From positions 62,001-126,000 of the forward strand of contig CACNWW010000002.1 of assembly GCA_902624275.1 (NCBI GenBank): a stretch of DNA of 64,000 bases, given 5' to 3'. Both the position numbers and the translations under genes were made by a program. Under the pieces are notes generated by a model. It was given only the letters and a program-made list of their open reading frames with translations. It made no database searches and was not told the origin of the DNA. Shown one piece after another: positions 35,899 to 45,585 of the stretch (positions within the stretch are counted from its first letter, which is position 1; each line of letters begins with the position of its first letter). The stretch comes from an uncultured Fidelibacterota bacterium (lineage in GTDB: Bacteria > Fidelibacterota > Marinisomatia > Marinisomatales > Marinisomataceae).

Positions 35899-37326
35899 TT
35901 ATATCCATCCAATTGAGTAAAGGAAAACAAGGAAAATAAGTACTGGACAAATATATTTTACAGTAAAACTAAATGCAGGCTTAAATCCTTTTGATTTTAC
36001 AACTCCGTTGCCAAAATATATTGAATTTGATTCACCAATTAATAAATTTCTAATGACCTCATCAATACCCCATACGTATCCAGCAAATATTGCTAAGAAA
36101 AATCCCCCAAAAGGTAATAGAAGATTTGAAGCTAAATAATCAGCAATATCAAAAAATGTTAAGGCTTTATCTTGAAAGTTAAAAGTATAGTCAGAAAGAA
36201 CATTAAATGACAATGCACATGGAATAGCTGCCAAATATACTAAACCAGCCATAAATAATACTGCTTTCTTTCTAGATATTTTCCTCTCATCAACTAAAAA
36301 AGCAACGCTTACCTCTAAAATTGAAATTCCAGATGTAATTGCTGCAATTGAAAGCAGTAAAAAGAATAAAAATGCAAAGTAATATCCACCAACTAAATTT
36401 GATAGAAGTGGAGGCAATACATGAAATACTAATCCAGGACCAGCAGTAGGATCATATCCCGATGAGAAAACAACAGTAAAGATAGCAACTCCTGCAAAAA
36501 TAGCAATTACAGTATCTAAAAATGCAACCAAATAAGAAGCATTTACAACATCATCCTTATCTGATAAATAACTACCATAGGTCATCATTGCTCCCATTCC
36601 TAAGCTCAGAGTAAAAAAAGCATGCCCCAAAGCTAAGAGAAATGTTTGACCACTTATCTTGGACCAATCTGGCTGAAATAAGAATGATACACCTTTATTG
36701 GCATCAGGAAGGGTTAATCCTTGAATAACTAGTATTAATAAGATAAATAATAAAATTGGCATAAGAAATTTGCTTGCTTTTTCAAGACCAGATCTTACTC
36801 CTGAAAGCAAAATGAAAACAACAATAGATAAAAATAAAGTATGGTACCCTAAGATCCAAAAAGGATTTTTAGTTTGAATATCAAAAAATCTAGCAGCTGA
36901 TTCTGGGTTAGGCATTCCATATTCAGGACTCCAATTTTTTACTGTAAATGAATCAAAAGTTCCAACGAATGCCTCAAAAGTATATGCCAATGACCATCCA
37001 CCAACGACACTGTAGAATGATAAAATAGTAAAACTTGCTAAAACTCCCAAAGCACCTACGTATTTCCAAAATGGGTTATTTGTAATTGCTTTAAATGCTC
37101 CAACTGGATTTTTTTTAGTAGTCCTTCCTAATAAAATTTCAATATTAAGAATAGGTAGGCCAATTACAATAATACAAATTAAATAAATAAATAGGAATGC
37201 AGCTCCCCCATTTTCTCCAGCTATATATGGAAATTTCCAAATATTTCCGAGACCAACCGCTGACCCCGCAGCCGCTAAAATAAAACTAGCTTTTGAACTC
37301 CATTGCTCCCTATTATTTTCCATCAA
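35899..37326 (-). CDS. Neurotransmitter:sodium symporter (SNF) family transporter
   Basis: The 475-residue protein has about eleven or twelve helices and the LeuT-type first helix AAAGSAVGLGNIWKFPYIAG, with the broken helix that binds sodium and substrate. These transporters bring in amino acids or related compounds with sodium ions, a sensible choice in seawater. The ATG at 37326 gives MMENN; the second ATG at 37323 is equally likely. It overlaps the DUF5683 gene end by 11-14 bases and is followed by an unknown membrane protein. Likely substrate is an amino acid, consistent with the peptidase-rich neighbourhood. Confidence 0.93.
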   Translation of the reverse strand: MMENNREQWSSKASFILAAAGSAVGLGNIWKFPYIAGENGGAAFLFIYLICIIVIGLPILNIEILLGRTTKKNPVGAFKAITNNPFWKYVGALGVLASFTILSFYSVVGGWSLAYTFEAFVGTFDSFTVKNWSPEYGMPNPESAARFFDIQTKNPFWILGYHTLFLSIVVFILLSGVRSGLEKASKFLMPILLFILLILVIQGLTLPDANKGVSFLFQPDWSKISGQTFLLALGHAFFTLSLGMGAMMTYGSYLSDKDDVVNASYLVAFLDTVIAIFAGVAIFTVVFSSGYDPTAGPGLVFHVLPPLLSNLVGGYYFAFLFFLLLSIAAITSGISILEVSVAFLVDERKISRKKAVLFMAGLVYLAAIPCALSFNVLSDYTFNFQDKALTFFDIADYLASNLLLPFGGFFLAIFAGYVWGIDEVIRNLLIGESNSIYFGNGVVKSKGFKPAFSFTVKYICPVLIFLVFLYSIGWI

Positions 37327-37750
37327 TATCTCCTGTATCTGATTGTGGGTCGTTTTCTTTGACTATTTTATCAAAATCATCTAGATGTGCCTCAACAACA
37401 GAATCTAGAATGCCATAAAAATACAATCCAATTGCTATCCAAGCAAAACGATTTCTCTCTCTTAAATAATAATCTTGAGATTTGTCATAACTCTCATTGT
37501 AGTCTTTGTATTTTTTTCTATTTTCATTAAAACTATATAAAGAAAAAAGTTCAGCAGCAATTAAAGTATATCCTTTGATTTTTTGATCATTGTATAACTG
37601 CCCTGCACCTGGAAAAATCAACGACTTTTTTAATGCTACATTAGGATCTTTTGCTTGTTCTTCTGCAGTTCTAAAATCAATCTTTTGCTGAGTGAAACAT
37701 AGAGAAATTAGAGTCATTCCTATGAAAATATTTTTTATTACCCTAAACAT
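37313..37750 (-). CDS. DUF5683-like membrane protein
   Basis: The 145-residue product has a signal-like N-terminus (IGMTLISLCFTQQ), then KSLIFPGAGQLYNDQKIKGY, the proline/glycine motif I associate with DUF5683 and related TM2-like small membrane proteins common in Bacteroidota. A second hydrophobic segment (RFAWIAIGLYFYGILDSVV) and an acidic tail follow. It overlaps the ridA stop by 13 bases and the symporter start, so it belongs to the alaS-to-symporter run. Function unknown. Confidence 0.65.
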   Translation of the reverse strand: MFRVIKNIFIGMTLISLCFTQQKIDFRTAEEQAKDPNVALKKSLIFPGAGQLYNDQKIKGYTLIAAELFSLYSFNENRKKYKDYNESYDKSQDYYLRERNRFAWIAIGLYFYGILDSVVEAHLDDFDKIVKENDPQSDTGDIDGK

Positions 37751-38100
37751 TCTACTTCAACATTTGCCCCCATAGGTAAACCTGCAACTTGAATTGTTGA
37801 TCTAGCAGGAAATGGTTCATTAAGCCTTTTTTCAATTTCAGCATTAACCAATGGAGTAATTGACAAATCTGTTAAAAAAACTAAAAATTTTCTAACATCA
37901 TTTAAAGATTTTCCATTATCTGATAAAACAGCTTCAAGATTATCAAAAACTTGTATGACCTCTTCTTCAATACTATTATTGTTCAAAGTACCATTTTCAG
38001 GATCAATGGGAATCTGTCCTGATGTTATCCAACCTCCAGAAGATAATTTTCTAAACATTGAGTATGGCCCAACAGGATTTGGTGATTTAAATTTTGACAT
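37738..38100 (-). CDS. RidA-family enamine/imine deaminase
   Basis: The 120-residue protein begins SPNPVGPYS and ends with FPARSTIQVAGLPMGANVEVEC, carrying the Arg100 and Glu116 expected in active RidA proteins. RidA hydrolyses reactive enamines formed from serine, threonine or cysteine by PLP enzymes, protecting other PLP enzymes. Length matches the family, which forms trimers. It is three bases from the PPC-domain gene. Confidence 0.9.
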   Translation of the reverse strand: MSKFKSPNPVGPYSMFRKLSSGGWITSGQIPIDPENGTLNNNSIEEEVIQVFDNLEAVLSDNGKSLNDVRKFLVFLTDLSITPLVNAEIEKRLNEPFPARSTIQVAGLPMGANVEVECLG

Positions 38101-38102
38101 AA

Positions 38103-38537
38103 TTACTCCTCGATTTTACATAAACTTAATGTTGCAAGTCCTATTTCATCATTCATTTTTCGATGAGTTTTATCTATAAAATCATGAATAATGAATTCTC
38201 CAACTGCAGCTACTTCCATTTCAAATAAATGTCCGCCAAAAACCTCCATATCATGGGTTCCTAAGGTGACGTGAGCATGTAAGAATGGTTTACCATCTTT
38301 CAATGCTACATTTCCTTGAAATGATAATAATTCTAATATTTCATCAAATTTTCTATGAATATAATCTTTTGTATTAATATCGTAGGCTCCAATATCAATA
38401 TTTTTGACTGCTCCAATACCTGCTAATTGCCCTGAATGAATATTATTTTCAATACAAAAGCTGGTTAATGTTTCCATAACTTTTTCACCCTTCTCAACAT
38501 AAACGATGAATGAATTATTTAATTTTTGAAATTGCAT
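38103..38537 (-). CDS. PPC-domain (DUF296) protein
   Basis: The 144-residue protein fits the PPC/DUF296 domain: SGQLAGIGAVKNIDIGAYD in the first half and FLHAHVTLG followed by GGHLFEMEVAAVGEF in the second. The His-containing LHAHVTLG strand is the hallmark. In plants the domain follows AT-hooks; bacterial stand-alone forms are trimeric and may bind metal or small ligands. No DNA-binding motif is visible here, so the role is open. It overlaps the alaS stop by one base. Confidence 0.85.
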   Translation of the reverse strand: MQFQKLNNSFIVYVEKGEKVMETLTSFCIENNIHSGQLAGIGAVKNIDIGAYDINTKDYIHRKFDEILELLSFQGNVALKDGKPFLHAHVTLGTHDMEVFGGHLFEMEVAAVGEFIIHDFIDKTHRKMNDEIGLATLSLCKIEE

Positions 38538-41074
38538 TATATTTCCTCCAAAATTCTTAAAATTATTTTTTCAACAACTTCTTTTAAATCATCTGTATTT
38601 GTATGAGGTATTCCAGCCATAGCAAAATCCTCTCTACCTCCGCCTCCGCCTTGAAGTTCTAATGCAATAGATTTTACCAAATCTCCAGCTTTTAAATTTT
38701 TAGCAATTAAGTCATCAGAGATGCCTACAGATATAGTTGTTTTATTTTCAATTTCAGTAAATAAAAATATTATTCCTGAGTCTATCTTATTTTTAATTTT
38801 TTTATACAGTTTTTTTAAATCTGAAGCGATTCCTATCTGAACTTTGCTAAAAAATAAATCAGTTCCATTAATTTCCTTTATTGGTTTACTTACTATTAAA
38901 TCAACATTTACACTATCGAGTAAAATGGATTGACTTTGCTTTTCTTCTGCTTTCTTCTGTTCTGCTTCTTTTTGTAATCCTATTTCTTCTGATTTTTCCT
39001 TTAAATACAAATCAACTTGATTATGAGTTATTGCGTTTATTCTTCGAATTCCAGATGAGATTGCTTTATCATGCTTAATTTTAAATTTATTAATTTTACC
39101 TGTACTTGAAACATGGGTTCCTCCACATAATTCTTTAGAAAACTCGCCAATTGTAACTACCCTTACTTGATCTTCATACTTTTCACCAAACAATGCAGTA
39201 GCGCCCTCTTTTTTAGCCTCTTCCAAACTTTTAATACTTGTTTCAACTGTGATATTTTCATCTATTTTCTGGTTTACAATTAACTCTATAGATTCTAATT
39301 CCTTTGAAGAAATTTTATTTGGATGGGTAATATCAAACCTTAAATATTCTGGATGAACTAAAGATCCTGCCTGATTGACATGGTTACCTAAAACATCTTT
39401 TAACGATTGATGAAGTAAGTGGGTTGCTGTATGATTCACTTTAATATTATTTCTTCTATCAACGTCTATCATGCAATCTACAGAAAAATTGTCACCAATA
39501 TTGCCATTTGTTAGTGTGCATATATGTAAAACATAATCTCCATTTTTTTGGGTATCATTGACTCTAGCTAAAAAGTCATCATTACTTATTAAACCTGTAT
39601 CGCCAATTTGACCTCCAGACTCGGAATAAAAAGGTGTATTTTCTAGAATGATTATTATGTCGTCTCCACTTTCAGCGTAATTTATAATTTTCGAAGAGAT
39701 ACTTTCATTTTCATAACCAACAAAAATCGAATGGCTGCTTTTAGTTTCTAAGTTCCATTTTAAATCAAGATTATCCATTTCAAATTTTTGGCCAGATTTA
39801 GCTAACTCTTTTTGATTTTTCATTTCAATATCAAAACCATCTATATCAACAGTCATCTTTCTTTCTTCAGCCATGAGCTGAGTTAAATCAAGTGGAAATC
39901 CATAAGTATCATATAGCTTAAATGCATCTTTCCCATGTATTTCTGATCCAGATGTACTGTTTACAATTTTTTCAAATTGAATAACTCCATTTTCAAGCGT
40001 TCGCAAGAATGAGTGTTCTTCTGAAAGAATAGTTTGCTCAATATATTCTTGTTTCTCTTTTAGCTCTGGATAATGAGAAGACATAGTCGAAACCACTGAA
40101 TCAACCAATTTGTATAAAATCGGTTCTTTGATTTCTAAATTCATAGCAAATTTTGAACCTCTTCTCAGAACTCTTCTCACAACATAACCTCTACCATCAT
40201 TTGATGGAACAACTCCATCAGCAATTGCAAATGACAGCATTCTTATATGATCACAAATAACATTATATGAAACCTCGAAATCTTGATATTTTGTATTAGA
40301 AAAATTTTCTAAATCTTCAATCGTTTTTGAAAACAAATCAGTTTTATAATTTGAATCTTTGTTTTGCAATACTGAACAAATTCTTTCAAGTCCTGCACCA
40401 GTGTCTACATGTTTTTTTGGCAAATCTTCCATAGTTCCATCTTTGAGGCGATTAAATTGAATAAATACAAGATTCCATAATTCCCAATACTCTAAAGAAT
40501 TATTAACCAGTTCAGCTTGTTGATCTCCTGGATTATTTCCAACAAAGTAATGAATTTCAGAACATGGACCACATGGTCCAGTTTCAGCCATTTCCCAAAA
40601 ATTATCCTTTGCACCTGAACGAATTATTCGATTGGGATCTATATCTGTTTGATTTTTCCATATGTCGAAAGCTTCTTCGTCTTCTTCATAAACAGTAACC
40701 CATAGTCTGGACTTATCTAGTTTCCAAACTTTTGTAAACAATTCCCATGACCATTCAATTGCTTCTTTTTTGTAATAATCACCGAATGACCAATTGCCAA
40801 GCATTTCAAAAAAAGTATGGTGGAATCCGTCTCTTCCAACTTCTTCTAAATCATTATGCTTTCCGCTAACTCTAATGCATTTTTGACTATTTGTTACTCG
40901 TAAATCTTTAGGTTTTTCTGTATTCAAGAAAATTGCTTTGAACTGATTCATTCCAGCATTTGTAAAAAGCAAAGACTTATCTCCAATTGGAAGAACTGGC
41001 GCACTTGGTACGCGAGCATGACTTTTGCTTTCAAAAAAGCTGATAAATGATTCTCTAATTTGTGAACTTTTCAT
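38537..41074 (-). CDS. alaS: Alanyl-tRNA synthetase
   Basis: The 845-residue enzyme charges tRNA-Ala and edits mischarged Ser/Gly. Class II motifs are seen (FTNAGMNQFK; FFEMLGNWSFGDYYKKEA; GAGLERI), followed by the editing domain with zinc-site residues HTATHLLHQ and ELCGGTHV, and the C-Ala/DHHA1 domain ending in LQGGGGGREDFAMAGIP. Length is slightly below the 870-880 residues typical of E. coli. It is first of a compact run alaS, PPC, ridA, DUF5683, symporter, and divergent from the secreted protein at 41122. Confidence 0.98.
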   Translation of the reverse strand: MKSSQIRESFISFFESKSHARVPSAPVLPIGDKSLLFTNAGMNQFKAIFLNTEKPKDLRVTNSQKCIRVSGKHNDLEEVGRDGFHHTFFEMLGNWSFGDYYKKEAIEWSWELFTKVWKLDKSRLWVTVYEEDEEAFDIWKNQTDIDPNRIIRSGAKDNFWEMAETGPCGPCSEIHYFVGNNPGDQQAELVNNSLEYWELWNLVFIQFNRLKDGTMEDLPKKHVDTGAGLERICSVLQNKDSNYKTDLFSKTIEDLENFSNTKYQDFEVSYNVICDHIRMLSFAIADGVVPSNDGRGYVVRRVLRRGSKFAMNLEIKEPILYKLVDSVVSTMSSHYPELKEKQEYIEQTILSEEHSFLRTLENGVIQFEKIVNSTSGSEIHGKDAFKLYDTYGFPLDLTQLMAEERKMTVDIDGFDIEMKNQKELAKSGQKFEMDNLDLKWNLETKSSHSIFVGYENESISSKIINYAESGDDIIIILENTPFYSESGGQIGDTGLISNDDFLARVNDTQKNGDYVLHICTLTNGNIGDNFSVDCMIDVDRRNNIKVNHTATHLLHQSLKDVLGNHVNQAGSLVHPEYLRFDITHPNKISSKELESIELIVNQKIDENITVETSIKSLEEAKKEGATALFGEKYEDQVRVVTIGEFSKELCGGTHVSSTGKINKFKIKHDKAISSGIRRINAITHNQVDLYLKEKSEEIGLQKEAEQKKAEEKQSQSILLDSVNVDLIVSKPIKEINGTDLFFSKVQIGIASDLKKLYKKIKNKIDSGIIFLFTEIENKTTISVGISDDLIAKNLKAGDLVKSIALELQGGGGGREDFAMAGIPHTNTDDLKEVVEKIILRILEEI

Positions 41075-41121
41075 CGATAAAATTGTTTCATATGAATCTA
41101 AACAAATAATATATTCAATGG

Positions 41122-41724
41122 ATGAGAAATAATCTATTAGTAACTATTTTATTTTTAGCTTCAAGTTCTATTATTCTATCTCAAGATTTGAAAATTAAAA
41201 ACTTGCAAATTGAGTCAAAAAATAATGGTACTGTTATCCAGCTTGATTCAAACAAGAAAGTAAATCTTGAAAATGTTACTGCTTGGTATTCTTCAGAATG
41301 GTTCTACATGACGATATATGATGCTAATGCAGATAGCTTATCTTTAGCAAATTACAAAAATGATTCTTTAAAAAATATTGAAGTTTCAAATAGCGATGAA
41401 TCTACTCAAATTGCTGTTCAATTATTTTCAGAGATTGAATCTTTTGAAATAAATACTCCTAACAGAAAAACTTTGCAATTTTTCCTGAGAAACAGTCAAT
41501 TAGTTGCCAAAAATAGTATTTCAGTGGAAGATGAAATTGATTTTGTTCAAACAGAAGAAAAAACTCCAAAAGGAAAAGATATTATCTATGAAAAAGAGAA
41601 ACCAGGAAATGCTAATAATAAATTGATAGTCATTGCTGGCTTGATTGTTTCTGCTATAGATATTACAAACTCAAAATCTTTTTCAGCTGGAGCATTAATA
41701 GCAATAATTGCGAATTTCTTATAA
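41122..41724 (+). CDS. Hypothetical exported protein with a hydrophobic C-terminus
   Basis: The 200-residue product has a signal peptide (MRNNLLVTILFLASSSIILSQ), a beta-rich region of about 110 residues (LKIKNLQIESKNNGTVIQL; WFYMTIYDANADSL) that resembles an AMIN-like sandwich without firm support, a charged linker and a final hydrophobic stretch (KLIVIAGLIVSAID, then AGALIAIIANF). It might be anchored in the inner membrane. Its stop is one base from the convergent iminopeptidase stop. Not recognised. Confidence 0.6.
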   Translation: MRNNLLVTILFLASSSIILSQDLKIKNLQIESKNNGTVIQLDSNKKVNLENVTAWYSSEWFYMTIYDANADSLSLANYKNDSLKNIEVSNSDESTQIAVQLFSEIESFEINTPNRKTLQFFLRNSQLVAKNSISVEDEIDFVQTEEKTPKGKDIIYEKEKPGNANNKLIVIAGLIVSAIDITNSKSFSAGALIAIIANFL

Positions 41725-41725
41725 A

Positions 41726-42670
41726 TTAAAGCTTAAGAAATTTTTCAGTGTATTCAAGTAGTTTATTTTTAATACCTTCTTCATAAATTGAATGTCCTGC
41801 ATCAGGAATAATATGTAAATCTGCTTCAGGCCATGCTTTATGTAAATCCCAAGCTTGAACAACAGGACAAATTATATCATATCTTCCATGAACAATTACT
41901 GCTGGAATATGTCTTATTTTATCAACATTCTCAATTAAATAATTTTCAGTTGGAAGCCAACAATTGTTCATAAAATAATGGCATTCAATTCTAGCAAACG
42001 CTTCAGCAAATTTTGCATCACCAAAATCAGATATAAAATCATCATCTAAGATGAGCCTAACAGAACTTCCTTCCCATGTGCTCCAGGCTTTTGCTGCTTC
42101 AATTTTCTTTTCATGATCATCGCCAGTTAAAATTTCATAATATGCACTCAATAAATTATCTCTTTTATTTTCGGGAATTGGTGCTAAATAAGATTCCCAT
42201 TTATCTGGAAAGATGTTACTTGCCCCATATTGATAAAACCAATCGATTTCTTTCTTACGAACTAAAAAAATACCTCTTAAAATTAGACCTTTGCACGCAT
42301 TTGGATGTTTTTGACTATATACCAAAGATAAAGTGCTTCCCCAACTTCCTCCAAAGACTACCCATTTATCAATTTGAAGATGGCTTCTTATTTTTTCAAT
42401 GTCTGAAACCAAATCCCAAGTAGTATTCTCTTCAAGCTCTGCAAAAGGCGTGCTTTTACCGCAACCTCTTTGGTCAAACATAATTATTCTCCATTCATCA
42501 GGATTAAAATATTGTCGATAAGTAGAACTAATTCCACCTCCAGGTCCTCCATGTAGAAAAATTACCGGTTTTCCATTCTTATTACCTGACTCTTCAACAA
42601 AAATTGTATGTAATTCAGATACTTTTATATTGAAAGAATTAAAGACTTTTGCTTTGGGATATAATTTCAT
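41726..42670 (-). CDS. pip: Prolyl iminopeptidase (S33)
   Basis: The 314-residue cytosolic enzyme removes N-terminal proline from peptides. The sequence shows the oxyanion-loop motif HGGPGGG, DQRGCGKS, the nucleophile elbow GGSWGS with Ser109, the acidic residue in VVHGRYDIICP and the histidine in PDAGHSIYEEG. Those are diagnostic for the family. It fits with the DPP-IV-like and leucyl aminopeptidases in the window in a proline-rich-peptide route. Stops converge with the exported-protein gene with a one-base gap. Confidence 0.95.
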   Translation of the reverse strand: MKLYPKAKVFNSFNIKVSELHTIFVEESGNKNGKPVIFLHGGPGGGISSTYRQYFNPDEWRIIMFDQRGCGKSTPFAELEENTTWDLVSDIEKIRSHLQIDKWVVFGGSWGSTLSLVYSQKHPNACKGLILRGIFLVRKKEIDWFYQYGASNIFPDKWESYLAPIPENKRDNLLSAYYEILTGDDHEKKIEAAKAWSTWEGSSVRLILDDDFISDFGDAKFAEAFARIECHYFMNNCWLPTENYLIENVDKIRHIPAVIVHGRYDIICPVVQAWDLHKAWPEADLHIIPDAGHSIYEEGIKNKLLEYTEKFLKL

Positions 42671-42759
42671 TTTTTAATTTAATAAAAAAAAATTTTTAAT
42701 ATGAATAAAGTTCTTGATGAATATTCTAAAATGCGTAATTTTACCTCGATTTTACTGCT

Positions 42760-43881
42760 ATGAAAATTGGAATTTTAAAAGAACATAAATCTGGAGAAAA
42801 AAGAGTGGCTATCGTGCCTTCTACTGTTTCTGCATTATCCAAAAAAGGATATGAATTTTTCCTTGTATCTGATTCAGGACTGTTATCAAACTATTCCGAT
42901 AATGATTACAAAGAGGCTGGAGCCAAAATTATTAGTCAAAACGAAGTTTTTGATTGTGACATTGTTTGTAAAGTAAATGCTCCATCAGATGAAGAGGTAA
43001 CACTTCTAAAACCAGGAACACTTTTTATATCTTTGTTGCAGACAATTAAAGAAATTGACTGTGTTAAAAAATTAGCAGATAAAAAAGTATCTGCATTTTC
43101 TTTAAACCTGCTTCCCAGAACTACTTTAGCACAAAAAATGGATGTACTTAGTTCTCAGGCTAATATTGCAGGTTATAAAGCAGTTTTAATTGGTTCTAAT
43201 CATATTGGAAAATATATGCCACTTTTAATGACTGCTGCTGGAACAATTTCTCCTGCAAGAACTTTAGTAATTGGTGCTGGAGTTGCTGGATTGCAAGCTA
43301 TTGCAACTGCCAAAAGATTAGGATCCCAAGTTGAAGCATTTGATGTTAGACCTGAAGTTAAAGAACAGGTTGAAAGTTTAGGCGCAAAATTCATCGAAGT
43401 CGACAGTGAATCTGATGACGGTGTTGGTTCTGGCGGCTATGCATCAGAAACCAGCGATGAATACAAAGCAAAACAGCAAGAATTAATGAAAGAAAGAGTC
43501 GGTAAATCAGATATAGTTATTACAACTGCATTGATTCCAAATAGACCTGCACCCATGTTAATACCTAAAAGCATGGTTGAAACTATGGCGCCTGGTTCAG
43601 TTATTATGGATTTAGCTTCTGAAAATGGCGGTAACTGTGAATTAACCAAAGAAAATGAAATCGTCAATCACAATGGCGTACTTATTGATGGTAATTCAAA
43701 CTTACCAAGCACTATGGCATATCACTCTAGCCAACTTTTCTCAAAAAATATTGAGGCTATTATAGACCACTGTCATTCAGAAGAAGGATTTAAACTTGAT
43801 AAAGAAGACGAGATAATTGATGGAATGCTATTTATTGAAAATGGCGAAGTTCGACATCAACCAACTAAGGAGTCAATGTAA
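42760..43881 (+). CDS. pntAA: NAD(P) transhydrogenase subunit alpha, domain I
   Basis: The 373-residue protein is the NAD(H)-binding dI component of proton-translocating transhydrogenase in the three-subunit form. It starts MKIGILKEHKSGEKRVAIVP, has the Rossmann motif VIGAGVAGLQAIATAKRLGS and RPEVKEQVESLGAKF. The complex moves hydride from NADH to NADP using the proton gradient, giving NADPH. Its stop overlaps the pntAB start by one base. No clear Shine-Dalgarno is found; a 20-codon upstream frame (42701-42763) ends over the start codon. Confidence 0.97.
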   Translation: MKIGILKEHKSGEKRVAIVPSTVSALSKKGYEFFLVSDSGLLSNYSDNDYKEAGAKIISQNEVFDCDIVCKVNAPSDEEVTLLKPGTLFISLLQTIKEIDCVKKLADKKVSAFSLNLLPRTTLAQKMDVLSSQANIAGYKAVLIGSNHIGKYMPLLMTAAGTISPARTLVIGAGVAGLQAIATAKRLGSQVEAFDVRPEVKEQVESLGAKFIEVDSESDDGVGSGGYASETSDEYKAKQQELMKERVGKSDIVITTALIPNRPAPMLIPKSMVETMAPGSVIMDLASENGGNCELTKENEIVNHNGVLIDGNSNLPSTMAYHSSQLFSKNIEAIIDHCHSEEGFKLDKEDEIIDGMLFIENGEVRHQPTKESM

Positions 43882-44162
43882 TGCAAATTGATATTGTTAG
43901 CTTAATTACTATTTTTATTCTTGCAGTTTTTGTTGGGAATGAAATTATTAACAAAGTTCCACCTACATTACATACACCATTAATGTCTGGTTCAAATGCT
44001 ATTTCAGGAATTGCTATTGTTGGAGCAATTCTAGCAATTTTAGTAGATGCTGGTGACGCCAGTAAATATATTGGTTTAGCTGCTTTAATTTGTGCAACTA
44101 TTAATGTTGTTGGTGGTTTTCTTGTTACAGATAGAATGTTAAAAATGTTTAAAAAGAAGTAA
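43881..44162 (+). CDS. pntAB: NAD(P) transhydrogenase subunit alpha part 2 (membrane)
   Basis: This 93-residue subunit carries the short membrane part of dII: three to four hydrophobic helices with VGNEIINKVPPTLHTPLMSG, the conserved PntAB segment, and NVVGGFLVTDRML near the end. It forms the proton channel with PntB. Starts at the ATG that overlaps the pntAA stop, and ends three bases before pntB. Length matches the family. Confidence 0.96.
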   Translation: MQIDIVSLITIFILAVFVGNEIINKVPPTLHTPLMSGSNAISGIAIVGAILAILVDAGDASKYIGLAALICATINVVGGFLVTDRMLKMFKKK

Positions 44163-44165
44163 AAA

Positions 44166-45554
44166 ATGGAAGCTATTCAAATAACAAACATCCTTTATTT
44201 AATTTCTGCAGTAGCCTTTATTTTAGGTATTAAAAAATTATCGCATCCTAAAACTGCTAGAAGTGGTAACTTATTATCTTCATTAGGAATGTTAATTGCT
44301 ATTATAGCAACCTTAACATATCCAGAAAAGGAATTTGACTTTACCTTGATACTTACTGGAGTAGGTATCGGAGCAGTCATTGGAGCAATCTTTGCAACAA
44401 GAGTTCAAATGACTGAAATGCCTCAAATGGTTGCTATTTTCAATGGTCTCGGTGGAGCAGCATCTGCTTTTGTTGCTTCTTCAGAATTTTTATCATCACC
44501 AAATAGTCCATTTATCATTGTATGTTTAAGTGTTTTCATTGGATCTTTGACTTTTACTGGAAGTTTTATTGCATTTGGTAAACTTCAAGGATTTATATCA
44601 GGAAGAGCTGTTACATTTAAAGGTCAACAAGCTATCAATACTGTGATTGCTCTGCTTTCAGTATCACTAATACTTGCACCTGGTCTATTTTTTGATTCAT
44701 CAATGTACAGTGGTTATTTAAATGCATTCTTTGTTATTATTGTTCTTGCATTAATTCTTGGTGTTGGACTTACAATTCCAATTGGTGGTGCAGATATGCC
44801 AGTTGTTATCTCTCTTTTAAACTCATATTCCGGAATTGCTGCGGCAGCTACAGGATTTTTAATTAGCAACAATGCCCTAATTATTAGTGGATCTCTTGTT
44901 GGGGCTTCAGGGCTAATTTTAACAAACATTATGTGCAAAGGAATGAATCGTTCACTTGCAAATGTAATATTTGGTGCAGTTGGAGCTGAGTCTGAAGGCG
45001 GAAGCTCTGATAGAAAAGAAATGAATATTAAAAGCTATTCAACTACTGAAGCAGCTATGATTTTAGATGCTGCAGAAAAAATTATTATTGTGCCAGGATA
45101 TGGACTTGCAGTTGCTCAGGCACAACATGTTGCCAGAGAAGTGGCCGAATCTCTTGAAGCAATGGGCAAAACAGTATTGTATGCAATTCATCCAGTTGCT
45201 GGAAGAATGCCTGGACATATGAATGTTTTACTTGCTGAGGCTAATGTTTCTTATGATGTTTTAAAAGATTTAGATGAAATTAATCCAGAATTTGAGGATT
45301 GTGATGTTGCACTTATTCTTGGTGCAAATGATGTGGTAAACCCTGCAGCTAGACATGACCAATCTAGTCCAATCTATGGTATGCCTATTTTGAATGTAGA
45401 CAAATCAAGAACTGTAATTATTAACAAAAGAAGTATGAATCCAGGTTTTGCTGGAGTTCAAAATGAATTATTTGGATACGATAATTCTATTATGGTTTTT
45501 GGTGATGCAAAAGACATGCTAAATGATCTTCTCAAAGAAGTAAAAGAATTATAA
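44166..45554 (+). CDS. pntB: NAD(P) transhydrogenase subunit beta
   Basis: The 462-residue subunit supplies the rest of the membrane domain (about eight to nine helices) and the NADP(H)-binding dIII. Seen: MTEMPQMVAIFNGLGGAASA and GGADMPVVISLLNSYSG in the membrane part, and IIVPGYGLAVAQAQHVAREV, HPVAGRMPGHMNVLLAEA and ILGANDVVNPAA in dIII. With a rhodopsin and respiratory chain raising the proton gradient, the enzyme would drive NADPH formation for biosynthesis. The Gp157-like gene follows after 31 bp. Confidence 0.98.
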   Translation: MEAIQITNILYLISAVAFILGIKKLSHPKTARSGNLLSSLGMLIAIIATLTYPEKEFDFTLILTGVGIGAVIGAIFATRVQMTEMPQMVAIFNGLGGAASAFVASSEFLSSPNSPFIIVCLSVFIGSLTFTGSFIAFGKLQGFISGRAVTFKGQQAINTVIALLSVSLILAPGLFFDSSMYSGYLNAFFVIIVLALILGVGLTIPIGGADMPVVISLLNSYSGIAAAATGFLISNNALIISGSLVGASGLILTNIMCKGMNRSLANVIFGAVGAESEGGSSDRKEMNIKSYSTTEAAMILDAAEKIIIVPGYGLAVAQAQHVAREVAESLEAMGKTVLYAIHPVAGRMPGHMNVLLAEANVSYDVLKDLDEINPEFEDCDVALILGANDVVNPAARHDQSSPIYGMPILNVDKSRTVIINKRSMNPGFAGVQNELFGYDNSIMVFGDAKDMLNDLLKEVKEL

Positions 45555-45585
45555 ACTTCTTTTATTTTTTTTTCTATATTAAATC

